Assembly (NCBI GenBank): GCA_043816955.1
Contig: JBDRHL010000065.1
Coordinates: 1 to 60,020, forward strand
Reading direction: 5' to 3'
DNA: 60,020 nt
From: JBDRHL01 sp043816955
GTDB lineage: Bacteria; Planctomycetota; Phycisphaerae; Sedimentisphaerales; CAYZTY01
In this document: positions 26,134 through 35,117 of the stretch, piece by piece
How positions within the stretch are numbered: the first letter of the stretch is position 1
How the letters are laid out: every line of letters starts with the position of its first letter
Made by a program: the position numbers and the translations under genes
The notes under the pieces: generated by a model
The model's input: only the letters and a program-made list of their open reading frames with translations
Databases searched by the model: none
What the model was told of the DNA's origin: nothing

Positions 26134-27327
26134 ATGGAAGACTTCAAATTCCTTAAAGACGAGCTGAATCTGTTGCGGGAAAGGAGCCTGCTGAGGACGC
26201 TGTCATGTGTTGAGTCAGCCCAGGGCCCTGTAATGACAGTGGACGGTAGAGAACTTGTAGTTTTCTGCAGCAATAATTATCTGAACCTGGCTGAAGATAG
26301 CGAAATCGCCCAGGCTGTGATTGAGACGGTCAAACAGAGAGGCTATGGTGCCGGGGCATCGAGACTGATAAGCGGTACAACCGGGCTGCATCTCAAGGCG
26401 GAGGAAAAGCTGGCGGGAATGTTCGGCAAGGAAGCGGCGCTTCTGCTGCCGTCCGGCTGGGCAGCCAATGAAGCGGTTATCCGGACGATCCCGCAGAAAG
26501 GCGACATTGTGCTGCTGGACAAACTGGACCATGCTTCGATTATTGACGCTGCCCGGGCCTGTGAAGCGCAGTTCCGAACATTCAGACGAGATCGTCTGGA
26601 CAAACTCGAAAGATTTCTTCAGGACGGCAGCTTTGCGCACAAATTCATTGTCAGTGAAAGTATTTTTTCAATGGATGGCGAGCGAGCCGATCTGAAGAGG
26701 CTTGTCGCTTTGAAGGAAAAATACGGTGCGGTTCTGATTATTGATGAGGCTCATGCCTTTGGATGTTTGGGAGAAAAAGGCGCAGGTCTTGCCGAAGAGC
26801 TTGGGGTACTTGACGGGGTTGATATCATAGTTGCGACGATGAGTAAGGCGGTCGGCGCGACCGGCGGCGTTGTGGCAGGTAAAAAAGTTGTAATCGATTA
26901 TCTTGTCAACAAGGCAAGGGCGTTTATCTATACGACGGCACCTCCGCCGGCAAATTGTGCGGCGATTCTGAAGGCTATTGAAATAATTCAAACTCAGCGG
27001 CAAAGGCGCGAGAAACTGCGGGAAAACGCCGTGTACATTAAAAGAAGGCTTCAGCAGGCATCTGTTAATACAGGCTGTAGTAACAGCCATATTATCCCTG
27101 TGATAATCGGCGGTGAAGCAGATACACTTCGCATTGCAGGCAAACTCAAAGAAAGGGGTTTCTATGTGTCGGCGATCCGCCCGCCGACCGTCCCCGCCGG
27201 TACGTCAAGACTGCGCATTTCACTGCAGAGCCGACACAGCCAAGAGCAACTTGACGGGCTGTGTGATGCAATCATTTCACTGGTGCAGGCTCAGGGCGAC
27301 TTTCGAGGCTCATTCTGTCGAGGATAA
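26134..27327 (+). CDS. bioF: Alpha-oxoamine synthase (8-amino-7-oxononanoate synthase-like)
   Basis: A 397-residue PLP enzyme of the class II alpha-oxoamine synthase family. Motifs include CSNNYLNLAED, IIDEAHAFGCLG and TMSKAVGATGG, where the lysine binds PLP. BioF condenses pimeloyl-ACP/CoA with alanine for biotin synthesis. Glycine C-acetyltransferase (Kbl) and serine palmitoyltransferase share the fold. No other biotin or threonine genes are nearby, so the symbol is a best guess. The 3' end overlaps the lgt 3' end on the opposite strand by 56 nt. The gene is preceded by TATAAT but I see no well-spaced -35 box. Confidence 0.85.
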   Translation: MEDFKFLKDELNLLRERSLLRTLSCVESAQGPVMTVDGRELVVFCSNNYLNLAEDSEIAQAVIETVKQRGYGAGASRLISGTTGLHLKAEEKLAGMFGKEAALLLPSGWAANEAVIRTIPQKGDIVLLDKLDHASIIDAARACEAQFRTFRRDRLDKLERFLQDGSFAHKFIVSESIFSMDGERADLKRLVALKEKYGAVLIIDEAHAFGCLGEKGAGLAEELGVLDGVDIIVATMSKAVGATGGVVAGKKVVIDYLVNKARAFIYTTAPPPANCAAILKAIEIIQTQRQRREKLRENAVYIKRRLQQASVNTGCSNSHIIPVIIGGEADTLRIAGKLKERGFYVSAIRPPTVPAGTSRLRISLQSRHSQEQLDGLCDAIISLVQAQGDFRGSFCRG

Positions 27328-28291
27328 TCATCAGGACAGCACCAAAGATTATCAGTGCAATCGAGATGAACTGGGATACCGTCAGATTGAAGGCCTCGAA
27401 TGGATTGTCATCGCGCATAAACTCCATCAAGAACCGCATCGCGCCATAAAGCACGAGCATAAGGCCGAAGGTACAGCCGGGTCGGGCCAGCATCTTTTTC
27501 TTTGCCCCCGGAAGCTCGGCTCGCTGGCTTCGCCGCCAGAAAAGATACAGCAGGCCGCAGTTAACAAGCCCCCCAACTGACGAATATATCTGTGTGGGAT
27601 GAACAGGCAGGCATTGATAACGCCCCTTGGTTACTTCATATCGCTGCTGTTCGCTGAGGAGGCGAGGGGGTTTTAGTCTCATGTGAAACTTATTGGCCTG
27701 GTCAGCTTCGATGAAATCATCGCCGTCGCACCTGCCATAATATTCATTCGGCAGCTCAAGATAAGGTCTGGAACGATTTCTGCCGTAGTCTGGAAAAACC
27801 TGACTGTAGTAAGGCGGTGAAGCGTACGGAAAACGTACTGCAATGGGGCATTTAGTGGGCTTTCCAAAACAGCAGCCGTTGAGAAAACAGCCGATTCGAC
27901 CGATTGCCAGGGCTGACATCAGCGCGATCGCCAGGATGTCAAGGTATCGCCTTATGGGCAGCTTGCGACAGAATATGTATATCACGATAACCGAAATAGC
28001 AAGGACCACGCCGCCGAGAAGCTCCAGGCCGCCCTGCCATATCGCAAAGATTGAGAGGGGGTTGTCGTGAAACTGTTCAAAATAATGAATAACATAAAAA
28101 GCCCTTGCACCGAAGACACCGGCAATCAGTGAGTAAAGGGCGGCATTTATAATATGGTCGGGACTGTGGCCGAGATTTCTGGATAATCTGCGGATGAGAA
28201 AAATTGCTGCAAGGAAGCCGACGACCATCATCAGGCCGTAGCTTTTAATTGTCAGTGTAGTGAAAGGAATCCTTAAAAGTTCCGGGTACAT
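27272..28291 (-). CDS. lgt: Prolipoprotein diacylglyceryl transferase
   Basis: A 339-residue inner-membrane enzyme with about seven helices. It transfers diacylglycerol from phosphatidylglycerol to the lipobox cysteine of prolipoproteins. Signature GRIGCFLNGCCFG and the later HPTQIYSS are present. A ~70-residue hydrophilic insert lies between these (around 175-235, rich in Arg, Pro and Tyr), making the protein longer than E. coli Lgt (291 aa). Inserts here are common in planctomycete and bacteroidete homologues. It is the last gene of the dapL-folK/dNK-panC-panD-lgt run. Confidence 0.94.
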   Translation of the reverse strand: MYPELLRIPFTTLTIKSYGLMMVVGFLAAIFLIRRLSRNLGHSPDHIINAALYSLIAGVFGARAFYVIHYFEQFHDNPLSIFAIWQGGLELLGGVVLAISVIVIYIFCRKLPIRRYLDILAIALMSALAIGRIGCFLNGCCFGKPTKCPIAVRFPYASPPYYSQVFPDYGRNRSRPYLELPNEYYGRCDGDDFIEADQANKFHMRLKPPRLLSEQQRYEVTKGRYQCLPVHPTQIYSSVGGLVNCGLLYLFWRRSQRAELPGAKKKMLARPGCTFGLMLVLYGAMRFLMEFMRDDNPFEAFNLTVSQFISIALIIFGAVLMIILDRMSLESRPEPAPVK

Positions 28292-28333
28292 CGATCAACA
28301 CCGCGACTATTATTGCCTTTCATGGATACGAAG

Positions 28334-28690
28334 CTAGAGAATCCTGTCAATTTTGTTATCTGCGTCAGGTACAATGATTTTTGGTTTAAAATTCTTCATT
28401 TCTTCAGGACTGTAGAAGGCGAAATTCATAATGATAACTATGTCTTTGGGATTCATCAGCCTGGCTGCGGCGCCCAGGATTATGATTTTCCCGGAGCCGG
28501 CCTGTTCGGGCACAACGTATGTTTCAACCCTGCTGCCATTGCTGACGTCCACAACCAGAACCGCTTCATAAGGCAAAATATTCGCGGCTTCAAGAAGCGC
28601 CGAGTCAATACCGATGCTGCCGGGATAATCAACGTGTGCCTCGGTAATAGTCGCGCGATGGATTTTGCCTTTCAGTGCTTTGATTAACAT
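28334..28690 (-). CDS. panD: Aspartate 1-decarboxylase (pyruvoyl enzyme)
   Basis: A 118-residue proenzyme that makes beta-alanine from aspartate. The self-cleavage site is YPGS with Gly24-Ser25; Ser25 becomes the pyruvoyl group. Lys9 and the ITEAHVDY segment match the family. With PanC upstream (46 nt away) it supplies beta-alanine for pantothenate, and CoaD at 41.2 kb acts later in CoA synthesis. Length is close to that of E. coli PanD (126). Confidence 0.95.
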   Translation of the reverse strand: MLIKALKGKIHRATITEAHVDYPGSIGIDSALLEAANILPYEAVLVVDVSNGSRVETYVVPEQAGSGKIIILGAAARLMNPKDIVIIMNFAFYSPEEMKNFKPKIIVPDADNKIDRIL

Positions 28691-28736
28691 TTTCGTAATA
28701 TCATCCTTCTTTTATGAAACGACCAGAAAACAGCTA

Positions 28737-29603
28737 TTATAACTTTTTCTGCTGTTTGTTCAAGTCAACTAATATATTATCGATCAAGCGGGCAGGCCCT
28801 ATCCACACCGCCAGGGCGATCAGAACCGGTCCTTCTATATTATGGACTTCTTCCAGTGTCCGGGCATTTACGATACTGATATAGTCAATTTTTGCATTCG
28901 GGATCCGAGCTATTGATTCAGTCATCCGGGCAATGAGGGCTTTACTGTCTGTGATGCCATTGCGGATTTTTTTCTCGCATTTCCTAAGTTCCGTATAGAG
29001 CGCAGCGGCATCAGCCTTTGCCCGGCCTGTCAGGTATCTGTTCCTGCTGCTTATCGCCAGGCCGGACAACTCACGAATGGTTGGACAAATGATGACTTCA
29101 AGAGGCATATTGAGGTCGGCAGCCATTGTTTTTACGATTATCGCCTGTTGAGCGTCTTTTTGGCCGAAAAAAACAATGTCCGGCTGGACTATGTTAAAGA
29201 GTTTCGTACAGACCGTCGCAACACCCCGGAAATGAGTGGGCCTGTTTCTGCCGCACAGCGGTTCGCTGAGTTTTTCAACGTTGACCCAGGTAAGATTCTC
29301 AGTCGGGTACATTTCGCGGACTGCTGGATGAAATACCAGGTCTACTTTGCAGCTCCGGCACAGGGTGATGTCAGCATCGAAGGGCCTGGGATATTTTTCA
29401 ATATCTTCATTCGGGCCGAACTGGGTTGGATTCACAAAGATGCTTACGACCACGTAACCGGTCTTCGCAACAGCATGGTTTATCAGGGAAACATGCCCTT
29501 CATGCAATGCGCCCATTGTGGGGACGAATCCTATTATCCTGCCGGCTGTGCGGGCCTGCCTGACTAATGTTCGTACAGATTCGATTTTCTCGACAACTTC
29601 CAT
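28737..29603 (-). CDS. panC: Pantoate-beta-alanine ligase (pantothenate synthetase)
   Basis: A 288-residue cytosolic enzyme joining pantoate and beta-alanine with ATP. The nucleotidylyltransferase HxGH signature is in PTMGALHEGH. FFGQKDAQQ and the SSRNRYL segment (KMSKS-like loop region) are present. Length is typical. It starts 14 nt after the folK-dNK fusion and precedes panD. panB is not in the window. Confidence 0.96.
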   Translation of the reverse strand: MEVVEKIESVRTLVRQARTAGRIIGFVPTMGALHEGHVSLINHAVAKTGYVVVSIFVNPTQFGPNEDIEKYPRPFDADITLCRSCKVDLVFHPAVREMYPTENLTWVNVEKLSEPLCGRNRPTHFRGVATVCTKLFNIVQPDIVFFGQKDAQQAIIVKTMAADLNMPLEVIICPTIRELSGLAISSRNRYLTGRAKADAAALYTELRKCEKKIRNGITDSKALIARMTESIARIPNAKIDYISIVNARTLEEVHNIEGPVLIALAVWIGPARLIDNILVDLNKQQKKL

Positions 29604-29617
29604 TTTTTCCGCCTCAT

Positions 29618-30703
29618 CTAGGCTGTGTAATATTTAACTTCGTTCGCGAGGCGTTCAACCTCTTTGTCGCTGGTACTGTCAAATCGGACTGCCCGCAGTC
29701 GAATAAGCGGACACAGCGTCCATCCGGCAAACAGGTCCTCATAAGCACATCTGATCTGATGTAGAAATTCCAGATCAATTTTCTGCTCGTAAGAGCGGTT
29801 TCTCCTGTGAATTCTTTCAAGGCAGTTTTCTTCCGCATCTTCCAGATATATCGCCAGCACAGGACTGACTATATCCGCTGCGATGTGTTCATGCTGTTTA
29901 TTATACTGTTTCCGTTGCGATGTATCGAGCATTTTGTCGGCATAAATCAATTCCTTCTCGAAGACATAATCACTTACCGCCGCCCTGCCCGGCCCGATCA
30001 TTGAGGCGCTCAACTGTTCAGCCCTGCTGTTGAGAAAATAAAGCTGGGATTCAAGAGCAAGTTCGCTCTTTCCATTATATACGTCGGCCAGATAAGGATT
30101 GGTGTCGTATGCCTCAAGCAGGAGCATACACGAAAGCTTTTCAGCAAGAGCGCGGGCGAGGGTGGTTTTCCCGACGCCTATCAGGCCGCCTATGCTGATA
30201 AGCCGGGGCTGGTCGGGCCTGATCGCGTAGCTGCATCCGTTCAGGCGGTGCAGAAGCTCGCCTATCGGCTGGTGCAGAACCGGATGAATCATCCCGGCGG
30301 CAAGCTCGTCCAGGCCTTTCAGCACAAAGTAGCGAAGATGCATCTGCGGATGCGGCACCGTCAGATCCTCACTGTTTATGATTTCATCGCCGAAGACAAG
30401 CAGGTCCAGATCAATGGTCCTTTCAGCCCATTTTTGTGTGCGCAGCCTTCCCAGTGAGTTTTCAATCTGCACCAGCCGGCGGAGAAGCTGCTGCGGAGGC
30501 AAAGCAGTTTCTATATACGCTACCGAATTAAGATAATTAGTCTGGCTGCTGTGGTCGAGAGAAGCGGTTTCGATAATCCGGCTGGTCTGTACTACGCAGA
30601 TGCCGTCCGTCTGTGTCAGCAATCGAACTGCCTGACTGATATACCCTGCCCGGTCGCCAATATTGCTGCCAAGGCCGACATAAGCTTTAGTCATCTGTGT
30701 CAT
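29618..30703 (-). CDS. folK: Fusion of HPPK (FolK) and deoxynucleoside kinase
   Basis: A 361-residue two-domain protein. Residues ~4-155 are 6-hydroxymethyl-7,8-dihydropterin pyrophosphokinase: LGSNIGDR near the N-terminus and RTIDLDLLVFGD at 95-106. Residues ~167-361 are a deoxynucleoside kinase with P-loop GGLIGVGKT (172-180), a DRY-like region SDYVFEKELIYA and the lid RIHRRNRSYE. HPPK pyrophosphorylates the pterin in folate synthesis; dNKs phosphorylate deoxyadenosine, deoxycytidine or deoxyguanosine. There is no stop or frameshift between the parts. Similar fusions exist in some other phyla. The start may be Met1 or Met4. It lies between dapL and panC. Confidence 0.92.
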   Translation of the reverse strand: MTQMTKAYVGLGSNIGDRAGYISQAVRLLTQTDGICVVQTSRIIETASLDHSSQTNYLNSVAYIETALPPQQLLRRLVQIENSLGRLRTQKWAERTIDLDLLVFGDEIINSEDLTVPHPQMHLRYFVLKGLDELAAGMIHPVLHQPIGELLHRLNGCSYAIRPDQPRLISIGGLIGVGKTTLARALAEKLSCMLLLEAYDTNPYLADVYNGKSELALESQLYFLNSRAEQLSASMIGPGRAAVSDYVFEKELIYADKMLDTSQRKQYNKQHEHIAADIVSPVLAIYLEDAEENCLERIHRRNRSYEQKIDLEFLHQIRCAYEDLFAGWTLCPLIRLRAVRFDSTSDKEVERLANEVKYYTA

Positions 30704-30742
30704 CCGTATGATCGTTTGCCCGACATTTCCCCCCAGGTATCG

Positions 30743-31972
30743 TTAAATTCCCGCTATACGGTCCATCGCTTCACAAACATTCTGCGGATCGCCAAAAGCA
30801 CTGAGGCGAAGGTATCCTTCACCGGCTGCGCCGAAACCCGACCCCGGTGTGCCGACAACATTTGCCTTTTCAAGCAGCAGGTCGAAGAACTGCCAGCTTG
30901 TCAATTCCCTTGGGGTTTTCAGCCAGATGTACGGAGCATTTACTCCGCCGTAAACTCTGTAGCCCAGTTTTTCAAGAGAACCGCGAATGTTGGCAGCGTT
31001 ATTCATGTAGATATTTATTGTCTGCCTAACCTGTTGGCTGCCCTGTTTGCTGTATACCGCTGCGGCAGCTGCCTGGGTTACATAAGAAACGCCGTTGAAC
31101 TTCGTACAGTGACGGCGGTTCCAGATCGGGCGGACATCCACAGCTTTTCCATCTTTCGTATAGGCCTTCAGGGCCTTCGGCACAACGGTAAATGCACATC
31201 GCAGGCCGGTAAAGCCTGCTGTTTTTGAAAGGCTGCGAAATTCGATTGCAACTTCCTTTGCACCTTCGATTTCATAAATTGAATGCGGGATACTCTCTTC
31301 GCTTATAAATGCCTCATAAGCGGCATCGAAGAATATGACGGCTTTGTGTTCAGCGGCGTAGTCAACCCACTGCTTGAGCGCATTTCTGGTCGCGACCGCT
31401 CCGGTAGGATTGTTCGGATAACACAGATAAATTATATCAACATGTCTTTTCGGAAGCGCCGGGACGAAGTTATTTTCAGCCGTGCATGGCATATATACAA
31501 TTCCCTCGTACTGTCCCTGCTTATCGGCCTGCCCGGTGCGACCTGCCATCACATTGGTATCGACATAGACGGGATAAACAGGATCTGTAACTGCGATGAC
31601 GTTATCAAGGCCGAATATCTCCTGCATATTGCCGGTATCGCACTTTGAACCATCACTGATGAACACCTCATCCAGTTCCAAATCCACCCCCCTGCTGCGG
31701 TAATCATTTTCGATAACAGCAGCTCTTAGAAACTCATAGCCGATGCCTGAATCATCGTAGCCGTGAAAAGTTTCTTTGCGGGCCATCTCGTCAACGGCCT
31801 TATGCATTGCCTCAATAACCGCCGGAGCCAGCGGTTCGGTAACATCACCTATGCCGAGTTTTATTATTCGTGCGTCCGGACTTTCGGTCTGGAAGGCTCT
31901 GACACGCCGGCCAATCTCAGGAAAAAGGTATCCTGCCCTCAGTTTCAGGTAATTTTCATTAATCCTTGCCAT
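30743..31972 (-). CDS. dapL: LL-diaminopimelate aminotransferase
   Basis: A 409-residue class I PLP aminotransferase. It converts tetrahydrodipicolinate directly to LL-diaminopimelate with glutamate as amino donor, bypassing the succinylase or acetylase steps. The family opening (INENYLKLRAGYLFPEI), LGIGDVTEPL, YLCYPNNPTGA and the PLP-lysine segment SLSKTAGFTGLR match DapL. The pathway occurs in plants, chlamydiae, planctomycetes and some anaerobes. It is first in the minus-strand operon with folK/dNK, panC, panD and lgt, behind its own promoter. The product feeds lysine and peptidoglycan. Confidence 0.95.
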   Translation of the reverse strand: MARINENYLKLRAGYLFPEIGRRVRAFQTESPDARIIKLGIGDVTEPLAPAVIEAMHKAVDEMARKETFHGYDDSGIGYEFLRAAVIENDYRSRGVDLELDEVFISDGSKCDTGNMQEIFGLDNVIAVTDPVYPVYVDTNVMAGRTGQADKQGQYEGIVYMPCTAENNFVPALPKRHVDIIYLCYPNNPTGAVATRNALKQWVDYAAEHKAVIFFDAAYEAFISEESIPHSIYEIEGAKEVAIEFRSLSKTAGFTGLRCAFTVVPKALKAYTKDGKAVDVRPIWNRRHCTKFNGVSYVTQAAAAAVYSKQGSQQVRQTINIYMNNAANIRGSLEKLGYRVYGGVNAPYIWLKTPRELTSWQFFDLLLEKANVVGTPGSGFGAAGEGYLRLSAFGDPQNVCEAMDRIAGI

Positions 31973-32025
31973 TTATTGCCCTGGCTTTCCTTTCGTTGAC
32001 CATTAAACAGATAGATAAGGCCGAT

Positions 32026-32054
32026 ATTCTATTACCTCTGTCACCAGTCGTCAA
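32026..32054 (-). promoter_or_regulatory. Sigma-70-type promoter of the dapL operon
   Basis: On the minus strand TTGACG is followed after 17 nt by TAGAAT, about 54 nt before the dapL ATG. It lies in the divergent gap with the DUF47 gene. A weaker plus-strand site (TTGTCA at 32108, poor -10) may serve the phosphate genes. Confidence 0.6.
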
Positions 32055-32194
32055 GACCAGTATCAAGTCCTGCGTAAGACCCGGCAAGACGGATTACTTT
32101 TTTTGTCTTGTCATTTTACACTTTTCGGTTAAACTATGACGAAAATTGTGTCTTAGACTGAAACCCGCAAGAAGCCCTCCTCTGTTTGGAGATT

Positions 32195-32848
32195 ATGCCG
32201 GTCATGCTATTTGAGAATAAGCAGAAAAAAATCGAAGCCTTGCTATCACAGTATCATCAAAAGGTTCTCCGGTGCCTGGACCTGTTCCATGATGCCATCG
32301 AACAATACTGCCGTGACCAGGACAGGAATACGCTGCGGAGTAATTTTCTCCAGGTCCACCGCGCAGAAAGCACGGCTGACGACATCAGAAGAGAAATCGA
32401 AGTAATGATGTACAGCAAGGCCCTGTTTCCGGAGTCTCGCGGAGATATTCTCGGGCTGCTGGAAACCATGGATAAAATACCTAACCAGACCGAATCAGCA
32501 GTTCGGGTAATTTTGAACCAGCATATTCATATTCCCGCCGATATGACCGGCAGAATAATCGAGTTAGGGGAACTTTGCCGAAAATGCGTTGTCGCAACGA
32601 TCGAATCGGCAGAAAAACTGTTTAATGACTTTACAAACGCAGCAGTGGCAATCGGCAAGATCGACGAGCTGGAAAGTGCTGTAGATGCCATCGAAGAGAA
32701 CCTTATACAGCAGATTTTCGCAAGCAATATGGACGGGTTCCAGAAAATTATGCTGCGAGACATGGTCAAGCACATAGCAGACATTTCCGATTGTGCGGAA
32801 AATGTCGGCGACAGAATACGGATAATCGTCGCAAAGAGGATGGCATGA
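32195..32848 (+). CDS. DUF47/PhoU-like phosphate transport accessory protein
   Basis: A 217-residue all-helical protein of the DUF47 (TIGR00153) family, which resembles PhoU and usually sits next to PiT transporters. It has the family features VHRAESTADDIRREIE near the start and IADISDCAENVGDRIRII near the end. These E/DxxxD-type helices may bind metal. It probably modulates phosphate uptake by the next gene, whose ATG begins 2 nt after its stop. The ATG after GGAG was chosen; a TTG nine nt upstream and an ATG nine nt downstream are alternatives. Confidence 0.9.
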   Translation: MPVMLFENKQKKIEALLSQYHQKVLRCLDLFHDAIEQYCRDQDRNTLRSNFLQVHRAESTADDIRREIEVMMYSKALFPESRGDILGLLETMDKIPNQTESAVRVILNQHIHIPADMTGRIIELGELCRKCVVATIESAEKLFNDFTNAAVAIGKIDELESAVDAIEENLIQQIFASNMDGFQKIMLRDMVKHIADISDCAENVGDRIRIIVAKRMA

Positions 32849-32849
32849 A

Positions 32850-33797
32850 ATGTTTTGCCTGACAGGCGGGTTGTATCTGGGATGGGCTCTTGGCGCCAAT
32901 AACGCCGCGAATTGCTTCGGTACTGCGGTAGCATCGAGAATAATTACATTCAGAAAAGCGTGTATCCTCTGCGGTATTTCGGTTCTTATAGGCGCGGTGC
33001 TGCAGGGACAGGCGGGTATCGATACCCTAAGCGGTTTGACTAAGCAAAACATCACTGCACTTGTCATTATTTCGACGGCCTCGGCTGCAACGGTGACATT
33101 AATGACCGTTTTCGCGCTGCCCACAAGCGCGTCCCAAGCGGTCATCGGCGCAATTATTGGCGCAGCCATGGTAACCGGAGATGCTGACTTTAGCGGACTG
33201 AAGAAAGTTTTCATATGCTGGATTGGAACACCAATCGGTGCGATGTTGATGGCGATGATAGCCTATAAGCTGCTGGACTTGTTCTTGCACTATGTGCCCA
33301 TGAGCATGCTTACGAGGGATAAGATACTATGGGCGGGGCTGCTGATTGTAGGAATTTATGCCTCTTATGCGTTGGGCGCAAATAACGTCGCAAACGCAAC
33401 GGGTATTTTCTCGGGGCAAATTGAAGGACTCAGCGACCGTAATTTGGCATTGTTGGGTGGAATCGCAATAGCAGCGGGAGTGTTGACCTTCAGTAAGCGT
33501 GTAATGATGGCAGTTGGTTCCGGGATATTGACTCTTGATGCGTTCTCAGCACTGGTAGCCGTGGGGGCAATGGCTGCGACTACACATGTTTTTGCATTCG
33601 TAGGCGTGCCCATCAGTACAAGCCAGGGGATTGTGGGAGCGATTATAGGCATCGCCGTGATGCGCGGAATGCGCTCAATAAAGGTTCGATTTCTTCGAAA
33701 TATCGCTTTTGGCTGGCTGCTTACACCAACGATTGCCCTGATACTCTCTGCAGCAGCATACGGAATCATAACAGGCGGACTCAAAACCAATCCATAA
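32850..33797 (+). CDS. PiT-family inorganic phosphate transporter
   Basis: A 315-residue permease with about ten membrane helices. The duplicated PiT signature is visible in both halves: GANNAANCFGTAVASR near residue 16 and GANNVANATGIFSG near residue 177. PiT proteins import phosphate, often as a metal complex, with H+ or Na+. The start is only 1 nt after the stop of the DUF47 gene, the usual pairing, so the two are co-translated. The short N-terminus is complete for this subgroup. Confidence 0.94.
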   Translation: MFCLTGGLYLGWALGANNAANCFGTAVASRIITFRKACILCGISVLIGAVLQGQAGIDTLSGLTKQNITALVIISTASAATVTLMTVFALPTSASQAVIGAIIGAAMVTGDADFSGLKKVFICWIGTPIGAMLMAMIAYKLLDLFLHYVPMSMLTRDKILWAGLLIVGIYASYALGANNVANATGIFSGQIEGLSDRNLALLGGIAIAAGVLTFSKRVMMAVGSGILTLDAFSALVAVGAMAATTHVFAFVGVPISTSQGIVGAIIGIAVMRGMRSIKVRFLRNIAFGWLLTPTIALILSAAAYGIITGGLKTNP

Positions 33798-33900
33798 CAA
33801 AAAGTCAGAAAGGCAATCGGCCACACCATCATCGCATAAAAAGAGGTTTGATCCGAGTCTAAATAAATCCAAATGAGTTGACAGCTTCAAAACGCAAGGC

Positions 33901-34845
33901 TCAGAAATGCTTGAACTTCATTCCCTCTCGTTGCCACTGAACCAGAAGCTCGTTCATCCGTTTTGCCATCATTTCCAGTTCTTCAGTGCTGTCCAGCAGA
34001 TTTTCATAAAGACGCCCGTCGTTCAGAAACTTTCCGGCAGAACCCTGGCCGCTGTTGAGCTTTTCAATAGTGACTCGCAGTTCGCGTGCAACAATACTCA
34101 TATCCGAATTGGTCGCAACCAGGGATGCGCTTATCTCTTCGATACTTTTATTTGCGATTGTAAGCGTTTCGACGCCTGCAGCAGAAAATCTGCGAATTTC
34201 TTCCAGCGCAACAACTGACTTAGCAAGAAGCTTTTTGAAGTTGTCCTGATTTTCCTCGTCTCCGAGTACCTTCTCGGCATCGCTGCTAAGATCGGTCAGG
34301 TTTTTCGCCAGCTCTTCAAGCTGTTGCTGAGTTTCTTCCGGCAGAAACTCGGTGCTGGCGCCGGTAGATCCCTCCAGAACCATACCTCGGCAGAGAAATG
34401 CCGTCTCCGGACGATTGGAATCCAGCGGTTCGGGGGGATAGACTGATCCGTGTCGAGGCAACAGTTCGATATAGCTGCTTCCCAGGCCGCGTTTGATAAG
34501 TTTCACCTGAATATTTGCCGGAATGTCGACGTACTCTTTATCAATAGCGAGAACAGCCTTGACATGATGATAGACTCGACCCGTTTCACGGTCTGCTATT
34601 ACTTTGGGAGCTATCACCGCAACTACCCTGCCGACCTGGTATCCACAAAACTGGACAGGTGTGTTTTCCTGGATACCGGGCGCCGAGGGAAACTGCACAT
34701 ATACTTGAAAGGAACGAATCCTGCTGACCGCAACAGGTAAATCACCAAAAAGGAAAATCATCCACCCAAGCGCAACAATCCCTACCAGGGTAAAAATACC
34801 GACAACGAGATTGTGCTTTTTCTGGATACTGTCATAATCGCTCAC
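33901..34845 (-). CDS. MCE/MlaD-family lipid-transport protein
   Basis: A 314-residue protein. An N-terminal membrane anchor (about 12-32) is followed by an MCE domain at ~43-135 (VYVQFPSAPGIQENTPVQF) and a long helical, coiled-coil C-terminus. MCE hexamers carry phospholipids between membranes as part of ABC importers (MlaFEDB). No permease or ATPase gene is adjacent, so it must work with partners encoded elsewhere. The start overlaps the stop of the small MerR-like gene by 4 nt. The 3' end converges with the phosphate transporter gene. Confidence 0.9.
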   Translation of the reverse strand: MSDYDSIQKKHNLVVGIFTLVGIVALGWMIFLFGDLPVAVSRIRSFQVYVQFPSAPGIQENTPVQFCGYQVGRVVAVIAPKVIADRETGRVYHHVKAVLAIDKEYVDIPANIQVKLIKRGLGSSYIELLPRHGSVYPPEPLDSNRPETAFLCRGMVLEGSTGASTEFLPEETQQQLEELAKNLTDLSSDAEKVLGDEENQDNFKKLLAKSVVALEEIRRFSAAGVETLTIANKSIEEISASLVATNSDMSIVARELRVTIEKLNSGQGSAGKFLNDGRLYENLLDSTEELEMMAKRMNELLVQWQREGMKFKHF

Positions 34846-35102
34846 AACGGTTCTCCTTTCACATCCCTATTGCCCTGCAGAAACAGTTCTCTGATCGCAC
34901 GCAACGGGTAACCGCTTTGGTTGAGTCTTTTTATCAGGCGTATTCGTTCAACAGCCTTAACATCGAAGAGACGCCGATTCGTAACAGTAACCTCGCTTGC
35001 CTCGATCAGTCCGAGCATAATATAGTATTGCAAAGACTGGCGAGAAATGCCAGCTTCTTTTGCCGCTTTACCGATTGAAACAAGTTTCTTTCCGGTCGTC
35101 AT
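34842..35102 (-). CDS. Small MerR-type DNA-binding protein
   Basis: An 86-residue protein with the winged helix of MerR regulators: VSIGKAAKEAGISRQSLQYY, then ASEVTVTNRRLFDVKAVERI. It ends after an IRELFLQGN helix, without the long dimerisation helix or ligand domain of full MerR proteins. It overlaps the MCE gene by 4 nt and follows rnpA by 15 nt, so all three are probably in one transcript. Targets unknown; control of the MCE gene is possible. Confidence 0.8.
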   Translation of the reverse strand: MTTGKKLVSIGKAAKEAGISRQSLQYYIMLGLIEASEVTVTNRRLFDVKAVERIRLIKRLNQSGYPLRAIRELFLQGNRDVKGEPL

Positions 35103-35117
35103 AATCCGATTCCCAAT

